Made by a program: the position numbers and the translations under genes
From: Methanocaldococcus infernus ME
GTDB lineage: Archaea; AGJL01; Methanococci; Methanococcales; Methanocaldococcaceae
DNA: 64,000 bases
Reading direction: 5' to 3'
Assembly: GCF_000092305.1 (NCBI RefSeq)
Contig: NC_014122.1
Location: 806,001 to 870,000, forward strand
Part shown: one piece after another, positions 30,660 through 40,661 of the stretch
Numbering within the stretch: the first letter of the stretch is position 1
How the letters are laid out: each line of letters opens with the position of its first letter
The notes under the pieces: generated by a model
Told to the model about the DNA's origin: nothing
Databases searched by the model: none
What the model saw: the letters and a program-made list of their open reading frames with translations, nothing else

Positions 30660-31652
30660 TTGATAACTAAGTTACATGGTGCTGGAGGAAAGGTGATGCA
30701 GGAGCTAATAAAAAATTTAATATTAAAGAATATTGAGCTTAAAAGAGCTGGCTCCTTAGGGTTGGAAGATTTAGATGATTCCTCAACCATCCTCTTAGGA
30801 GATAAAGAGATAGCTTTAACCACTGATGGTTACACTGTTAAACCCATCTTCTTCCCTGGTGGAGATATTGGAAAATTGTCAGTTTGTGGAACTGTTAATG
30901 ATCTTTCCTGTGTTGGAGCCAAGCCCTTAGCTCTCTCCCTATCTTTAATAATCCCTGAAGGTTTTGAAGAGGAGAAGTTAGAAAGGGTTATAAAATCAAT
31001 AAACTTAGCCTCTAAGGAGGCTGAGGTTCCAATAATTACAGGAGATACTAAGGTTTCTGATGGCATAGATGAGCTAATCATTGTAACCTCTGGAGTTGGG
31101 ATTGTTAAAAAGTTAATAAAAGACTCAGGAGTTCAGGAAAATGACACTATTATAGTCTCAGGAACTGTTGGAGAGCATGGCCTCTCTATCTTACTGGCAA
31201 GGGAAGGCTTTGAGTTTGAGGGAAATATAGAGTCTGATGTTTCTCCACTGAATAAGATGTTAGAAGAGGTTATTGATAAGGTGGAGGTTCACGCTATAAA
31301 GGATTTAACCAGAGGAGGCTTAGCCAATGGGTTAAATGAGCTTTCAGAGAAAAGTAAAATTGGGATAGTTGTAGAGGAAGAGAGGATTCCAATAAAAGAT
31401 GAAGTAAAAGCCCTATGTGACATCTTAGGCTTAGATCCTCTAACTATGGCAAATGAGGGAAAGGTTGTTATAGCTGTCCCTGAGGAAGAGGCTGAGAGGT
31501 GCTTAAAAATTTTAAAAAAGCATAAGTATGGAAAAGATGCTGAAATTATTGGATATGCAACTAAAGAGACAGATAAAGTTTTATTAGATACAGGGTTTGG
31601 TAGGAGAATTTTAGAGCCTCCTATTGGTGATCCTATTCCAAGAGTCTGTTAA
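30660..31652 (+). CDS. hypE: Hydrogenase maturation protein HypE
   Basis: Dehydrates the carbamoylated C-terminal cysteine to thiocyanate, donating CN for the NiFe hydrogenase active site. The 330-residue PurM-like protein starts at a TTG behind GGTGAGGTAAA and contains [21 protein letters not shown] and [12 protein letters not shown]. It ends exactly in PRVC, the required C-terminal motif with the reactive Cys330. It would serve the F420-reducing, Eha and Ehb-type hydrogenases of the methanogen. The 3' end overlaps the Memo gene by 20 bp. Confidence 0.95.
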   Translation: MITKLHGAGGKVMQELIKNLILKNIELKRAGSLGLEDLDDSSTILLGDKEIALTTDGYTVKPIFFPGGDIGKLSVCGTVNDLSCVGAKPLALSLSLIIPEGFEEEKLERVIKSINLASKEAEVPIITGDTKVSDGIDELIIVTSGVGIVKKLIKDSGVQENDTIIVSGTVGEHGLSILLAREGFEFEGNIESDVSPLNKMLEEVIDKVEVHAIKDLTRGGLANGLNELSEKSKIGIVVEEERIPIKDEVKALCDILGLDPLTMANEGKVVIAVPEEEAERCLKILKKHKYGKDAEIIGYATKETDKVLLDTGFGRRILEPPIGDPIPRVC

Positions 31653-32496
31653 TGGCTATAGAGGAATAACCAACAACAGCCGAGTAATCTCCTGTTACAT
31701 CTCCAGAGGTTGCATAGGCTAAGAGCTTAGCCCTCTCTCCTCCAAGCTCTTTTAAAGCCCTTATCATAGCCATTACTGGGCCATAACCACACATTGAAAT
31801 ATTATATTTTACAACATCCTCATACAACCTTTTCTCATCCATCTTTATAATGTCATTGATAACAATCCTATCTTTCTCTACAGCTATCTCTTGGGGTTCA
31901 TAGTGAGAGAGGTCAGAGGAAGCTATAACTACAACTCTTCTATTAAGCTCTTTAGCTACCTTAGCTATAAAGTAACCAACCTCTATAGCAGTTTCATAGT
32001 CTTGAAACATCATACAGATAGGAACTATCTTAAACTTAGCTATCTCTAAGAGCTCTAAATGCTTTAAGAAGGGTAGCTGAACCTCTATAGAATGCTCTTG
32101 TAAGTGAGCTGTCTCATCTAAGTCAATGATTTCACACTCTCTCCATAGTAAGTCTATAAACTCCTTATCTGGCTCCATATCTCCTAAAGGGGTTCTCCAT
32201 ATATCTGCTGAAACACTAACTCCTGAACCTAAGCCTGTGTGGTTGGGCCCTAAGATAACAGCAGTTATTTCCTCAGAGGGATCAGCATGCTTGGAAAGGG
32301 CTAAGTAGGAATGGGCCTGAATAGGGCCAGAGTAGATATAGCCAGCATGAGGGCAAACTAAGCCTAAGATGCTATAAGAGCCAATAGATGGTAACTTTTT
32401 AGGACCAAGCTCATGTAAATAACAGCTCTCAATCATCTCTAACAATTCCTCAGGATTTGAAGGATAAAATAAGCCTGCAACTGCTGGATATCTCAT
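31633..32496 (-). CDS. Memo family protein (AmmeMemoRadiSam system protein B)
   Basis: A 287-residue protein of the Memo family, which has a dioxygenase-like fold. Family landmarks are [46 protein letters not shown] and SSDLSHYEP, including the histidine cluster that binds metal in relatives. It often occurs with AMMECR1 and a radical SAM protein; neither is adjacent here. The precise reaction is not established. It lies 13 bp downstream of traB and is probably co-transcribed. Confidence 0.9.
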   Translation of the reverse strand: MRYPAVAGLFYPSNPEELLEMIESCYLHELGPKKLPSIGSYSILGLVCPHAGYIYSGPIQAHSYLALSKHADPSEEITAVILGPNHTGLGSGVSVSADIWRTPLGDMEPDKEFIDLLWRECEIIDLDETAHLQEHSIEVQLPFLKHLELLEIAKFKIVPICMMFQDYETAIEVGYFIAKVAKELNRRVVVIASSDLSHYEPQEIAVEKDRIVINDIIKMDEKRLYEDVVKYNISMCGYGPVMAMIRALKELGGERAKLLAYATSGDVTGDYSAVVGYSSIAINRLLE

Positions 32497-32509
32497 TTAG
32501 CATCACCTA

Positions 32510-33676
32510 CTATAATAATCCAACAAACTTACCCATGCAGTAAAAAACCCCAATAGAGGCTCCAAGGTTTGAGAGTGTCATCACCAATAATATTTTAAAT
32601 AAATTGTTATTTAATAGCTCTCTTATTGAAGATGTCTTAAATAAAGAGTTTATATCTTCCTCAGAGATCTTTGTAAATTTTAACTCTACAAGAGCAGTTA
32701 AGGTTCCAACAGCCACAAAAGGGAGAGGGATTAGGGTAGTTATAGGAGCTGAAACAAAGGCTATTAAAGCTGTTAATAACCTTCCTCTTGCTAAAATAAC
32801 TCCTAAGGCTGACAAACCACCAGTGAAGAGAATCCAGTTTAGGGTTAGCATTTTCAGAAGTTGAGGATTAGTTAGAGAGTAGTAAAGAGCATACAAGAAG
32901 ATAATGATGATGGCTAAAGAAATTGTATATCCTAAAAATTTTGCTAAGCTAAATCTCTTCTTCTTAACCTTTAAGAGCTCATAGATATCTATCTCTTCCC
33001 CATTATCTAACTTACTTAAATAGTTAATGATTCCTTTAACATGCCCAGCTCCAACAATAGCTAATACTTTCTCCTTCCCTTTACTAACCTCATAGAGAGT
33101 TTTAGCCATAAACTTATCTCTTTCATCTACAAAAACATCATAAATTTTTGGAGACAACTCTTTAAGCATCTCAATAAACTTCTCAGGGTTCTCTTTCATC
33201 TCTTTTAAAAGTTCTTCATTAACTTCTCCAACATCTTCCTCAGTGAGGAGAGCCTTTAAGAGATTAATTTTATCCTTAAAGGTTAGCTTCTCTAACAATC
33301 TGGAGAAGGTTATTTCAATATCCCTATCTATTAAAGCTATTGGGATATTTTTGGAGTTAGCTACTTCAATAGCTTTTTTCATTTCACTTCCTGGCTTTAT
33401 CCCTAACTTCTCTCCAATTTCCTTCTGAGATTGGGAAAGAATAAGATAGAGAAAAGTTTTTAGAAATTCCCCTCTCTTTATCACTTCCTTAAAATCTATT
33501 TTTTTCTCATCCCTACTAATGAGAGATAAAAATCTCCTCTGATCAAGCTCTACAGCTACAACATCAGGCTCTATCTCCTCTATAGCCTTTTCAACACTCT
33601 CAACACTATCCTTAGACACATGAGCAGTTCCTAACAAATAAATGGTAGAGTTGTGTTTTGTCCTATACTCCTTCAA
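32510..33676 (-). CDS. TraB/PrgY-like membrane protein
   Basis: A 388-residue TraB-family protein. The N-terminal catalytic-like domain carries the paired GTAHVS (residues ~17-22) and GAGHVKG motifs of the TraB/Tiki fold; the C-terminal ~140 residues hold four or so membrane helices. Bacterial PrgY limits peptide pheromone activity and Tiki proteins are metalloproteases, but archaeal function is unknown. It overlaps the HEAT-like gene by 4 bp, placing it in a unit with the MoxR ATPase. Confidence 0.88.
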   Translation of the reverse strand: MKEYRTKHNSTIYLLGTAHVSKDSVESVEKAIEEIEPDVVAVELDQRRFLSLISRDEKKIDFKEVIKRGEFLKTFLYLILSQSQKEIGEKLGIKPGSEMKKAIEVANSKNIPIALIDRDIEITFSRLLEKLTFKDKINLLKALLTEEDVGEVNEELLKEMKENPEKFIEMLKELSPKIYDVFVDERDKFMAKTLYEVSKGKEKVLAIVGAGHVKGIINYLSKLDNGEEIDIYELLKVKKKRFSLAKFLGYTISLAIIIIFLYALYYSLTNPQLLKMLTLNWILFTGGLSALGVILARGRLLTALIAFVSAPITTLIPLPFVAVGTLTALVELKFTKISEEDINSLFKTSSIRELLNNNLFKILLVMTLSNLGASIGVFYCMGKFVGLL

Positions 33677-34257
33677 AGTTTCACCTTATATTTAACCAAT
33701 AGTGGAATAAATTCCTTAACTAACTCTTTATCATAGTTGTAAAGCTTCTTTATCAATTTTACATGACTAATGTTAAAATTTTCAAAGATTTTTAATAATA
33801 TGGCTTCTTTATTCTTAGCTCTAACTATAATTTTAAATAGAGCCTCTGTAAATTTCTCACCATCTTCTTTAATTAACTTTGGATATGAATAGATGGTTAG
33901 AGAGGAAGGAATCTCTGAGAGAGCCTCAGCTGCCCATCTTTTAATATCTTCCACTTCACTATCCAATAGTTTAATGATATATGGGATGTAAAGATAAACT
34001 AAATCTTCCCTTTCCCTCCCCACCTTAGTAATAATTTTTAGGCAATATTTAATAATCTCCTTATTTTTGGATTCAACAACATTAGAATAAACTATCTGCT
34101 CAAAGTCCAACTCCTTAGTTCTTGTTAGTAAGTTGTAAATAGTGTCTAAGATATCAAGAGAGATTATTTCCTCAACATTCAAGTTGTAAATCTCTTTTAA
34201 GCATTCTATCTTTTTCCTCTCATCAAAATTTTCTGATAAAATCTTTTTATAATTCAT
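33673..34257 (-). CDS. HEAT-like repeat protein in MoxR cluster
   Basis: A 194-residue alpha-helical protein. YIPYIIKLLDSEVEDIKRWAAEALSEIP is a good HEAT repeat, and neighbouring helices have similar spacing, suggesting a short solenoid. There is no catalytic motif or signal peptide. Its start overlaps the MoxR gene by 11 bp and its end overlaps traB by 4 bp, so it is tightly coupled and may be an adaptor for that ATPase. I do not recognise a named family. Confidence 0.75.
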   Translation of the reverse strand: MNYKKILSENFDERKKIECLKEIYNLNVEEIISLDILDTIYNLLTRTKELDFEQIVYSNVVESKNKEIIKYCLKIITKVGREREDLVYLYIPYIIKLLDSEVEDIKRWAAEALSEIPSSLTIYSYPKLIKEDGEKFTEALFKIIVRAKNKEAILLKIFENFNISHVKLIKKLYNYDKELVKEFIPLLVKYKVKL

Positions 34258-35368
34258 TTAAAATCACTTCAATATACTTATTGAATTCATCACTCTCCTT
34301 AATAGCTTTGTCAATCAACTTAACACTTTTTCCAGTTAAAAGAGCCTCATTTCTTAATTTTTTCAGCTCCAACCTAATTTTAGCCATCTTTGATAATAGC
34401 TCTATAACCATATTGTAATCTTTCTTACACTCACTAATTTTCTCTACATTTATATATCTTAACTCTTTCTTTAGCTCTTTTATAACCTCTAATAATTCTA
34501 AGGCCCTCTCAGAGTATTTATTAATTAAGTTAAATATAATCTTAGAAACTATTGGAATATCATCAATGTCTTCCCAAAAGATATATCTCAAGATCTCTAA
34601 ATCTTCTATCTCAGCCACTCTATTCCCTCTAATTAGAGAGTAGCACTTTATAGCCTTAACTCCCTTCTTAAACCTCCTATCAGAGATGTAAATATGGTTT
34701 TGCTCTAACTTCTTCCTAATGTCTATTAAATAACCTACAACCTCTGAGATATCAACATCTTTAGCCTTCTCCTGTAAATTTTTAATCTTCTTTATACTAA
34801 CTTTTGTCTTAGCCTTATATTCTTCATCTAAGTTAATTAATTTAATTAAATTTTCATAACTCTTTATTCCCTCAACAACCTTCCTAAATAGAAATCTATC
34901 ATAGAAGGCATATAAGCTATTGTCAGGCAATTCATTAGAGGCTCCAAAGATGGTTATTATCTTAGCCCTCTCAATAGTGTCAGCATTATGGAAGATTCTT
35001 TCATTCATAATAGTTAGGAGAGAGTTTAATATTGAACTGTTAGCCTTAAATATCTCATCTAAAAAAGCTATCTCACAGTCAGGCAAGAAATTTTTAGTTT
35101 TTCTATAAAGTCTATCATTTTCTTTCAGCTCTTTAATTGAGATTGGTCCAAAAATCTCTTCTTCTGTTGTAAATTTTGTTATCAACTTCTCAAAATACTT
35201 AGCTTTTATATGAGAAGCTATAGCCCTAACAAGCTGAGACTTTCCTGTCCCAGGAGGGCCTAAGAATAGAGTATGCTCCTTAGCTAAGATTGAAGTTAAA
35301 GCTATATCTATCTCCTCTTCTCTCTCTAAAAAATAAGAATTTAGCTCCTCCCTAATTTTTTGTAACAT
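34247..35368 (-). CDS. MoxR/RavA-type AAA+ ATPase
   Basis: A 373-residue AAA+ ATPase with Walker A GPPGTGKS at 37-44, a Walker B AFLDEIFKAN, the sensor region IFGASNELPDNS and the arginine-bearing YDRFLFRKVV, all typical of MoxR/RavA chaperone ATPases. The C-terminus is coiled-coil rich. MoxR proteins usually pair with a von Willebrand A partner; none is present, and the HEAT-like protein and TraB follow instead. The ATG at 35368 follows GGTGtttaag; upstream TTG/GTG codons lie in the ribosome-binding region. Confidence 0.87.
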   Translation of the reverse strand: MLQKIREELNSYFLEREEEIDIALTSILAKEHTLFLGPPGTGKSQLVRAIASHIKAKYFEKLITKFTTEEEIFGPISIKELKENDRLYRKTKNFLPDCEIAFLDEIFKANSSILNSLLTIMNERIFHNADTIERAKIITIFGASNELPDNSLYAFYDRFLFRKVVEGIKSYENLIKLINLDEEYKAKTKVSIKKIKNLQEKAKDVDISEVVGYLIDIRKKLEQNHIYISDRRFKKGVKAIKCYSLIRGNRVAEIEDLEILRYIFWEDIDDIPIVSKIIFNLINKYSERALELLEVIKELKKELRYINVEKISECKKDYNMVIELLSKMAKIRLELKKLRNEALLTGKSVKLIDKAIKESDEFNKYIEVILNEL

Positions 35369-35383
35369 CTTAAACACCAAAAA

Positions 35384-36471
35384 TTAGATAATTTTCTTTA
35401 TAGCATTCCAAACTAAATAAGATTGGGGTCTTAAAGTGCTTTCAATAGGATCTAAGAATAAAATATTTTTTTAATTAAATATTCTTTTGTATCTTCATCT
35501 ACAATATATTCATCAACTATATAATCCTCTTTAATTAAATAATTTTAATGCATTAATGATATTCTCAAATTAAATAATTTTAATGCATTAATGATATTCT
35601 CATACTCTACTCCTCCAATCTTCCTAATTTTTACCCTAGCTAATAATCTTTTTAGTTTAGAGCACTCATCTTTTAGCATAAAATCTAAAATTTCATTTAA
35701 ATCTTTATATTTTAACTTATTAAAAACTTTTATTATTAGTACTGGTTTCCTTCCAACGTAGGAGTAAATTAATTCTTTCTCTTCAGTTGATAGTTCTTTA
35801 CCTAATATTTCCTTAGCTAAAAAATCCATAAATCTTAAAGCAGTCTCTTTATCAAAATCGTCAACTAATAAATATTTAGCTCTACCGTTTAACATCGCCT
35901 CGTTATAAACCTTCTCAATAAATAAAGAATCGGAACTTAAGCAAAATACATAAGATAAATGAAGCTCTTTAGTTAAACTTATGAAGTAATTAAAAAGCTC
36001 ATAAATCAAAAAGCTGTTAATTTTTAAATCCCCTATCTTTTGAAGCTCGTCTAAGATAATTATCGACTTCTTTCCCTCTTTCCTAAGCTCTAATAAAATA
36101 TTAGTTATATACCTAAAAACATTCCTCTCTTCTTTTTTTGTTAATAACACTTCTAAAACATTTTTAGGAACGGGAATTCCAAAGAGAACGGAAGAATCTT
36201 TAATTAAACCTTTAACCAATTCTATAGGATCTTTATCCTCTTCATACTCCTCAAACAAAACCTCTATAAAATCTTCATACTTAGAAATAAAAATCTCTCT
36301 TAAGTCAAAATAAAACACCACATATTTATTATCAAGCTTATTAATAACTTCGTTAATTAAAGCCGTCTTTCCACTATTAATAGGGCCATAAATAAAATAG
36401 ATAAAATTAGGCTCAAACTCCAAAATAGAAAGAATCTCTCTAATTTCTTTTTCTCGATTAAAGAATTTCAT
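35384..36471 (-). pseudogene. Decayed archaeal ATPase paralogue
   Basis: The open part (36471 down to 35545, 308 residues) is an archaeal ATPase_2 protein paralogous to the one at 14372: [10 protein letters not shown], Walker A GPINSGKT near 29-36, Walker [13 protein letters not shown], then [21 protein letters not shown]. The natural C-terminus can still be read in other frames: EDYIVDEYIVDEDTKEYLIK (about 35474-35532) and ILFLDPIESTLRPQSYLVWN (ending at the TAA at 35384). Two frame breaks therefore separate it from the body, one at a 35-bp tandem duplication and one at an A-run near 35466-35472. CG dinucleotides are more frequent than in neighbours. Confidence 0.85.
35533..35602. repeat. 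Perfect 35-bp tandem duplication
   Basis: Positions 35533-35567 and 35568-35602 are identical. Each begins AATTAAATAATTTTAATG and ends GATATTCTCA on the plus strand. The duplication falls in the 3' region of the ATPase paralogue. As 35 is not a multiple of three it shifts the frame and creates the present LRISLMH end and stop. Confidence 0.97.
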
Positions 36472-36559
36472 AGTTTCACCATAATATTATATAATTTGAA
36501 TAATAACTATTTAATAAAAATCACTAAATTAAAAATTAAACTCTTTGGAGGTTTAAATA

Positions 36560-38563
36560 ATGTTTAACCCAAAGGCTATAGCTATAATAGGAGCCACACC
36601 AAAGGAGGGAAAGGCTGGCTATTCTATATTAAAAAACTTATTAAAGTTTAAAGGTAAGCTCTATCCTATAAATCCTAAGTATAGTGAAATATTTGGAATT
36701 AAATGTTACAAGTCTATCTTAGATGTTGATGACAAAATTGACTTAGCTATAATTGTTGTCCCCAATGTTGTTGTTCCCCAAGTCTTGGAAGAATGTGGAA
36801 AAAAGGGGGTTAAGTATGTTGTCATCATCTCAGCTGGTTTCTCTGAGGTTGGAAATGTAGAGTTAGAAAATAAAGTTAGAGGTATTTTAAAGAAGTATAA
36901 TATAAGAGCTATAGGACCTAACTGCTTTGGGCTAATAAATGCTCATATAAATTTAAATGCCACCTTCTCAAAGGTTTTTCCTGAGAAGGGGAATATCTCT
37001 TTAATCTCACAAAGTGGAGCTGTCATAGATGCAATCTTAGATATTCTTCCTCTCTTAAATATTGGAGTTTCTAAGGTTGTTAGCTTAGGGAATAAAATAG
37101 ATATTCAAGAGAGTGACATCTTAGAAATACTAAAGGATGATGAAGAGACAAGGGTTATAGGGATTTACTTAGAAAGCTTAAAGGATAAAAACTTTTTGAA
37201 AGTGGCTAAGGAAGTGGCTAAGAAAAAGCCTATCATTGTTTTAAAAGCTGGGAAAAGTGAAGCTGGGAAGAGAGCAGCTAAGTCACACACTGGAGCATTG
37301 GCAGGAGAGAATGAGCTTTATGAAGCTATCTTTAAGCAGTGTGGCTTTATCATAACTGAAACCTTTGAGGAATTTGTTGATGCCTTACATGTCTTTTCAA
37401 CACAGCCAGAGATGAGAGGAAATAAAGTAGGAATTATAACAAATGCTGGAGGATTTGGAGTTTTAGCAGCAGATGCCTCTGAGAGCTATAACTTAGAGTT
37501 ACCAGAATTTAGTGTTAAGGAAGAGTTGAAGGAAGTGTTAAAGAATGCAAATATCTCTAATCCACTTGACATTATTGGAGATGCTACCCCTGAAAGATAT
37601 GAGAAGGTTGTTAAGATTGTGATGAAGGATAAAAATATGGATGGCTACTTAATTATCTTAACCCCCCAAGAGATGACTAAGCCCTTAGAGGTTGCTGAAA
37701 AGTTAGTGAGAGTTGAAAAGGTCAAGCCTTTAGTAACCTCATTTATTGGTGGAGTTTCAGTTAAAGGGGCTAAGAGCTTTTTAAGGAAGCATGGAATTCC
37801 ATCTTACATAACCCCAGAGAATGGAGTTAAAGCTTTATCTAATTTATATAAATTTTATAAGCTAAAGATGAGAGAGGAAAATGAGGAAGAGATTAAAGAG
37901 ATTTTAGAAGAATTTTTAAATATTAAAGAAGAGAATAAGGAGGAAATTAGAGAGCTAATTAAGAAAGGAGATGAATATTCAATTAAAAAACTTCTCTCCC
38001 TTTACAACTTCCCTGTTCCAAGGGGTTATATAGTTGAGAGTGAAGAAGAAGCTGAAGAAGTGGCTAAAAAATTAGGAAGAGTGGTTTTAAAAGCTTTAAA
38101 TGTTTATCATAAAACAGATGTTGGGGCTGTTATAATAGACCCTGAGGATGTGAGAGAGGCTTATAAAAACTTGGCTGAGAAATTTGGAAATAAAATTTTA
38201 ATTGAGGAGTATATAGATGAAAGAGGAGTTGAGCTAATATTTGGAGGGAAGAGAAGCTTATATCCTCTATTTTTAGTTGGTTTAGGTGGAATCTTTACTG
38301 AAGTGCTAAAGGATGTTTCCCTTGCTATCCCTCCTGTTGATAGAAACTATATAAGAGAGATGTTGAATGAGCTTAAAGGAAGTAAGTTGTTAAAGGGCTA
38401 TAGAGGAATAGAGGTAGATTTAGATTACTTAATAGACTTGCTCTTCAAACTTTCCATCTTCTTCTATATCCATGATGAGATAAGAGAGATAGACTTAAAT
38501 CCTATCTTAGCCTATAAAGATGGAGCTAAAATATTAGATGCTAAAATTGTGAGAGGGGAGTAA
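36560..38563 (+). CDS. acd: Acetyl-CoA synthetase (ADP-forming), fused alpha-beta
   Basis: Interconverts acetyl-CoA (or another acyl-CoA) + ADP + Pi with the free acid + ATP + CoA. The 667-residue single chain has an N-terminal CoA-binding Rossmann domain (IAIIGATPKEGKAGYSI), succinyl-CoA-ligase-like middle domains with the phosphohistidine at about His243 (KSHTGALAG), and a C-terminal ATP-grasp domain from about residue 470 with VEGVELIFGG-type segments. GGAGG precedes the ATG. It is followed immediately by nop5. Confidence 0.92.
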   Translation: MFNPKAIAIIGATPKEGKAGYSILKNLLKFKGKLYPINPKYSEIFGIKCYKSILDVDDKIDLAIIVVPNVVVPQVLEECGKKGVKYVVIISAGFSEVGNVELENKVRGILKKYNIRAIGPNCFGLINAHINLNATFSKVFPEKGNISLISQSGAVIDAILDILPLLNIGVSKVVSLGNKIDIQESDILEILKDDEETRVIGIYLESLKDKNFLKVAKEVAKKKPIIVLKAGKSEAGKRAAKSHTGALAGENELYEAIFKQCGFIITETFEEFVDALHVFSTQPEMRGNKVGIITNAGGFGVLAADASESYNLELPEFSVKEELKEVLKNANISNPLDIIGDATPERYEKVVKIVMKDKNMDGYLIILTPQEMTKPLEVAEKLVRVEKVKPLVTSFIGGVSVKGAKSFLRKHGIPSYITPENGVKALSNLYKFYKLKMREENEEEIKEILEEFLNIKEENKEEIRELIKKGDEYSIKKLLSLYNFPVPRGYIVESEEEAEEVAKKLGRVVLKALNVYHKTDVGAVIIDPEDVREAYKNLAEKFGNKILIEEYIDERGVELIFGGKRSLYPLFLVGLGGIFTEVLKDVSLAIPPVDRNYIREMLNELKGSKLLKGYRGIEVDLDYLIDLLFKLSIFFYIHDEIREIDLNPILAYKDGAKILDAKIVRGE

Positions 38564-39733
38564 ATGATCTATGTCTCAATAGCACCATTTGGAATTTTTG
38601 GAAGCTCTAAAGAGGAAATTAAAAGCTTAGAAGATATTGAATATAAATTACTATTTAAAGAGGAGGAGATCCCTGAACTCCTCTATCTCCTTAGAGTTAA
38701 CCCAAATAAGGTTTTGGAGAGAATAGAGGATTGGGGAGAGGTTAAGGTTGAGCTCTTCTCAACTGAACCTTTTGAGATTGGAAACTTCATTAGAGAAAAT
38801 TTATTTGAGATAGGTAAAGAGCTTGGCTACTTTAAAGATTACAATGACTTTAGAGAAAAGATGAGCCTTTGGGGTCAGGAGTTAACTAAGAGGTTGATAA
38901 AGAGCTATTCTCACCAGAAGGATAAGGTTATTATTCAAGTCTCTGAAGCCATCTCTGACTTAGATAAGGTTATAAACTTACTCTCTGAAAGGTTGAGGGA
39001 ATGGTATTCTCTATACTTCCCTGAGTTAGATAGCTATATAGAGAAACATGAGCTCTTTGCTGATCTCATTATAAAGTTTGGGAGAAGAGAGAACTTTACA
39101 AGATCAAAGCTTAAAAAAATTCTACCTTCAAAGTTGGCTGAAAAGATAGCTAAGGCTGCTAAGAACTCAATGGGTGGAGAGTTAGAGGATGAAGATTTAA
39201 AAGCTATAGTGAAGTTTGCTGAGGAAGTAAAAAGGCTCTATGAAAAAAGGAAAGAACTCTATAGTTACTTAGAAAGACTTATGAATGAAAATGCCCCTAA
39301 CCTCTGTAAGTTAGCAGGGGTTACCTTAGGAGCTAAGCTCATCTGCTTAGCTGGAGGTTTAGATAGATTAGCTAAGTTACCAGCTTCAACCATCCAAGTT
39401 TTAGGTGCTGAGAAGGCTTTATTTGCCCACTTAAGGAAGAAAGTTCCTCCACCAAAGCATGGAGTTATCTATAACCATCCTCTCATTCAGGGCTCTCCAA
39501 AGTGGCAGAGGGGGAAGATAGCAAGAGCCTTAGCTTGTAAGTTAGCTATTGCAGCAAGGGCTGATGTAAATAATGACTATATAGCAGATTTTTTAATGGA
39601 AAAGTTGATGAAGAGAGTTGAAGAAATTAGAAGGAAGTATCCAAAGCCTCCTAAGAGGAAGAAGGAGAAAAAGAAGGAGAAGAAGTTTAAAAATAAGAAA
39701 AAGAAGAAGAAAAAGAAAAAGCCAAAAAAATAA
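38564..39733 (+). CDS. nop5: Nop5/Nop56-58 C/D box RNP scaffold
   Basis: Scaffold that bridges L7Ae-bound C/D sRNA and fibrillarin for RNA 2'-O-methylation. The 389-residue protein has the Nop domain core with SMGGELEDEDL, LAGVTLGAKLICLAGGLDRLAKLPASTIQVLGAEKALF and the HPLIQGSPKWQRGKIARALACKLAIAARAD signature. A poly-lysine tail closes it. Fibrillarin, its usual neighbour, is not in this window; a C/D sRNA is present at 19820. The tail overlaps cbiB by 47 bp on the other strand. Confidence 0.95.
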   Translation: MIYVSIAPFGIFGSSKEEIKSLEDIEYKLLFKEEEIPELLYLLRVNPNKVLERIEDWGEVKVELFSTEPFEIGNFIRENLFEIGKELGYFKDYNDFREKMSLWGQELTKRLIKSYSHQKDKVIIQVSEAISDLDKVINLLSERLREWYSLYFPELDSYIEKHELFADLIIKFGRRENFTRSKLKKILPSKLAEKIAKAAKNSMGGELEDEDLKAIVKFAEEVKRLYEKRKELYSYLERLMNENAPNLCKLAGVTLGAKLICLAGGLDRLAKLPASTIQVLGAEKALFAHLRKKVPPPKHGVIYNHPLIQGSPKWQRGKIARALACKLAIAARADVNNDYIADFLMEKLMKRVEEIRRKYPKPPKRKKEKKKEKKFKNKKKKKKKKKPKK

Positions 39734-40661
39734 TTGTATAGAGTAAAAGGAAAGCTATAACAGTAAGGTCAACAGCTAAGAAAGCCTTTAAAGCTTTTTC
39801 CTTAGTTATCTTTCCAGAGCCTAACTTATAATAATTTATTTTCTCCAAGGTTATGTCTAAAGCATTAGCCACTATTGCCATTGTGTAGCCAGAGTTTGGA
39901 GACTCTAATTTATTAACCTCTCTCAAGCCAAGAAGAGCTTTCTTAAAGTTTCCATAGAGAGGAGAGGTTAAAATTAACAAAGAACAAGAGATCCTTGCAG
40001 GGATAAGGTTAAGGATATCATCTAACCTTGCTCCAAACTTTCCAAAGTAAAAATATCTCCTATTTTTATAGCCTATCATAGCATCTATTGTATTCACAGC
40101 TCTATAAATGAAAGCTCCTTTTAAACCAAAAAGAATAGCATAGAAAAGAGGAGCTATAATACTGTCAGTTATATTTTCTGTTAAGCTCTCAACAGCAGCT
40201 GATAACACATGATCCCTATCTAAGTTACTGACATCCCTACTTACTATTTTCCTCACTTCTTTTTTAGCCTCTTCCAAGTCATCAATTTTTAAAATTGGAG
40301 CCTTACAAAACTCTATTAAGGATTTGTAGCCTATGGTGGTTGATAAAATTAGTGAGTAGAGGGGAATAGATAAGTAAAAAGGGAGAGAGATTATTAAGCT
40401 CTCTATGAAGCTTATAATAATAAATATTATTAAAATAGTAACTATAACCAAGAGAGAGCCACTTATAAAATCTAAAATCTTATGTTTCCCTTCAGTGTTT
40501 GGTAAAACCCTCTCTAAGTATAAAATTAACTTACCAATTAAAACAGTTGGATGTATCTTTTCAGGAGGTTCTCCAAGAAGCCTATCAAATAAAATAGTTA
40601 GGTAGAGAATAATTGGATTTAGTATTATCCCACCTTTCTTAAAATTAGGGTTCTCTCCCAC
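39687..40661 (-). CDS. cbiB: Adenosylcobinamide-phosphate synthase CbiB
   Basis: Membrane enzyme attaching aminopropanol phosphate to adenosylcobyric acid in corrinoid synthesis. The hydrophobic CbiB/CobD protein has the conserved FDRLLGEPPEKIHPTVLIG N-terminus, SRDVSNLDRDHVLSAAVESLTENITDSIIAPLFYA and NTIDAMIGYKNRRYFYFGKFGARLDDILN. The only conventional start in frame is the GTG at 40661, inside the methyltransferase gene and without a ribosome binding site. A GGTGG at 40630-40634 points instead to an ATA at 40625 as a possible unusual start, giving about 312 residues. The C-terminus overlaps nop5. Confidence 0.88.
   Translation of the reverse strand: MGENPNFKKGGIILNPIILYLTILFDRLLGEPPEKIHPTVLIGKLILYLERVLPNTEGKHKILDFISGSLLVIVTILIIFIIISFIESLIISLPFYLSIPLYSLILSTTIGYKSLIEFCKAPILKIDDLEEAKKEVRKIVSRDVSNLDRDHVLSAAVESLTENITDSIIAPLFYAILFGLKGAFIYRAVNTIDAMIGYKNRRYFYFGKFGARLDDILNLIPARISCSLLILTSPLYGNFKKALLGLREVNKLESPNSGYTMAIVANALDITLEKINYYKLGSGKITKEKALKAFLAVDLTVIAFLLLYTIIFLAFSFSSSFSYF

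Noticed and set aside
35387-35532. Separate small gene downstream of the ATPase
   Set aside because: The readable peptides are displaced pieces of the ATPase C-terminus in two frames, not an independent gene.
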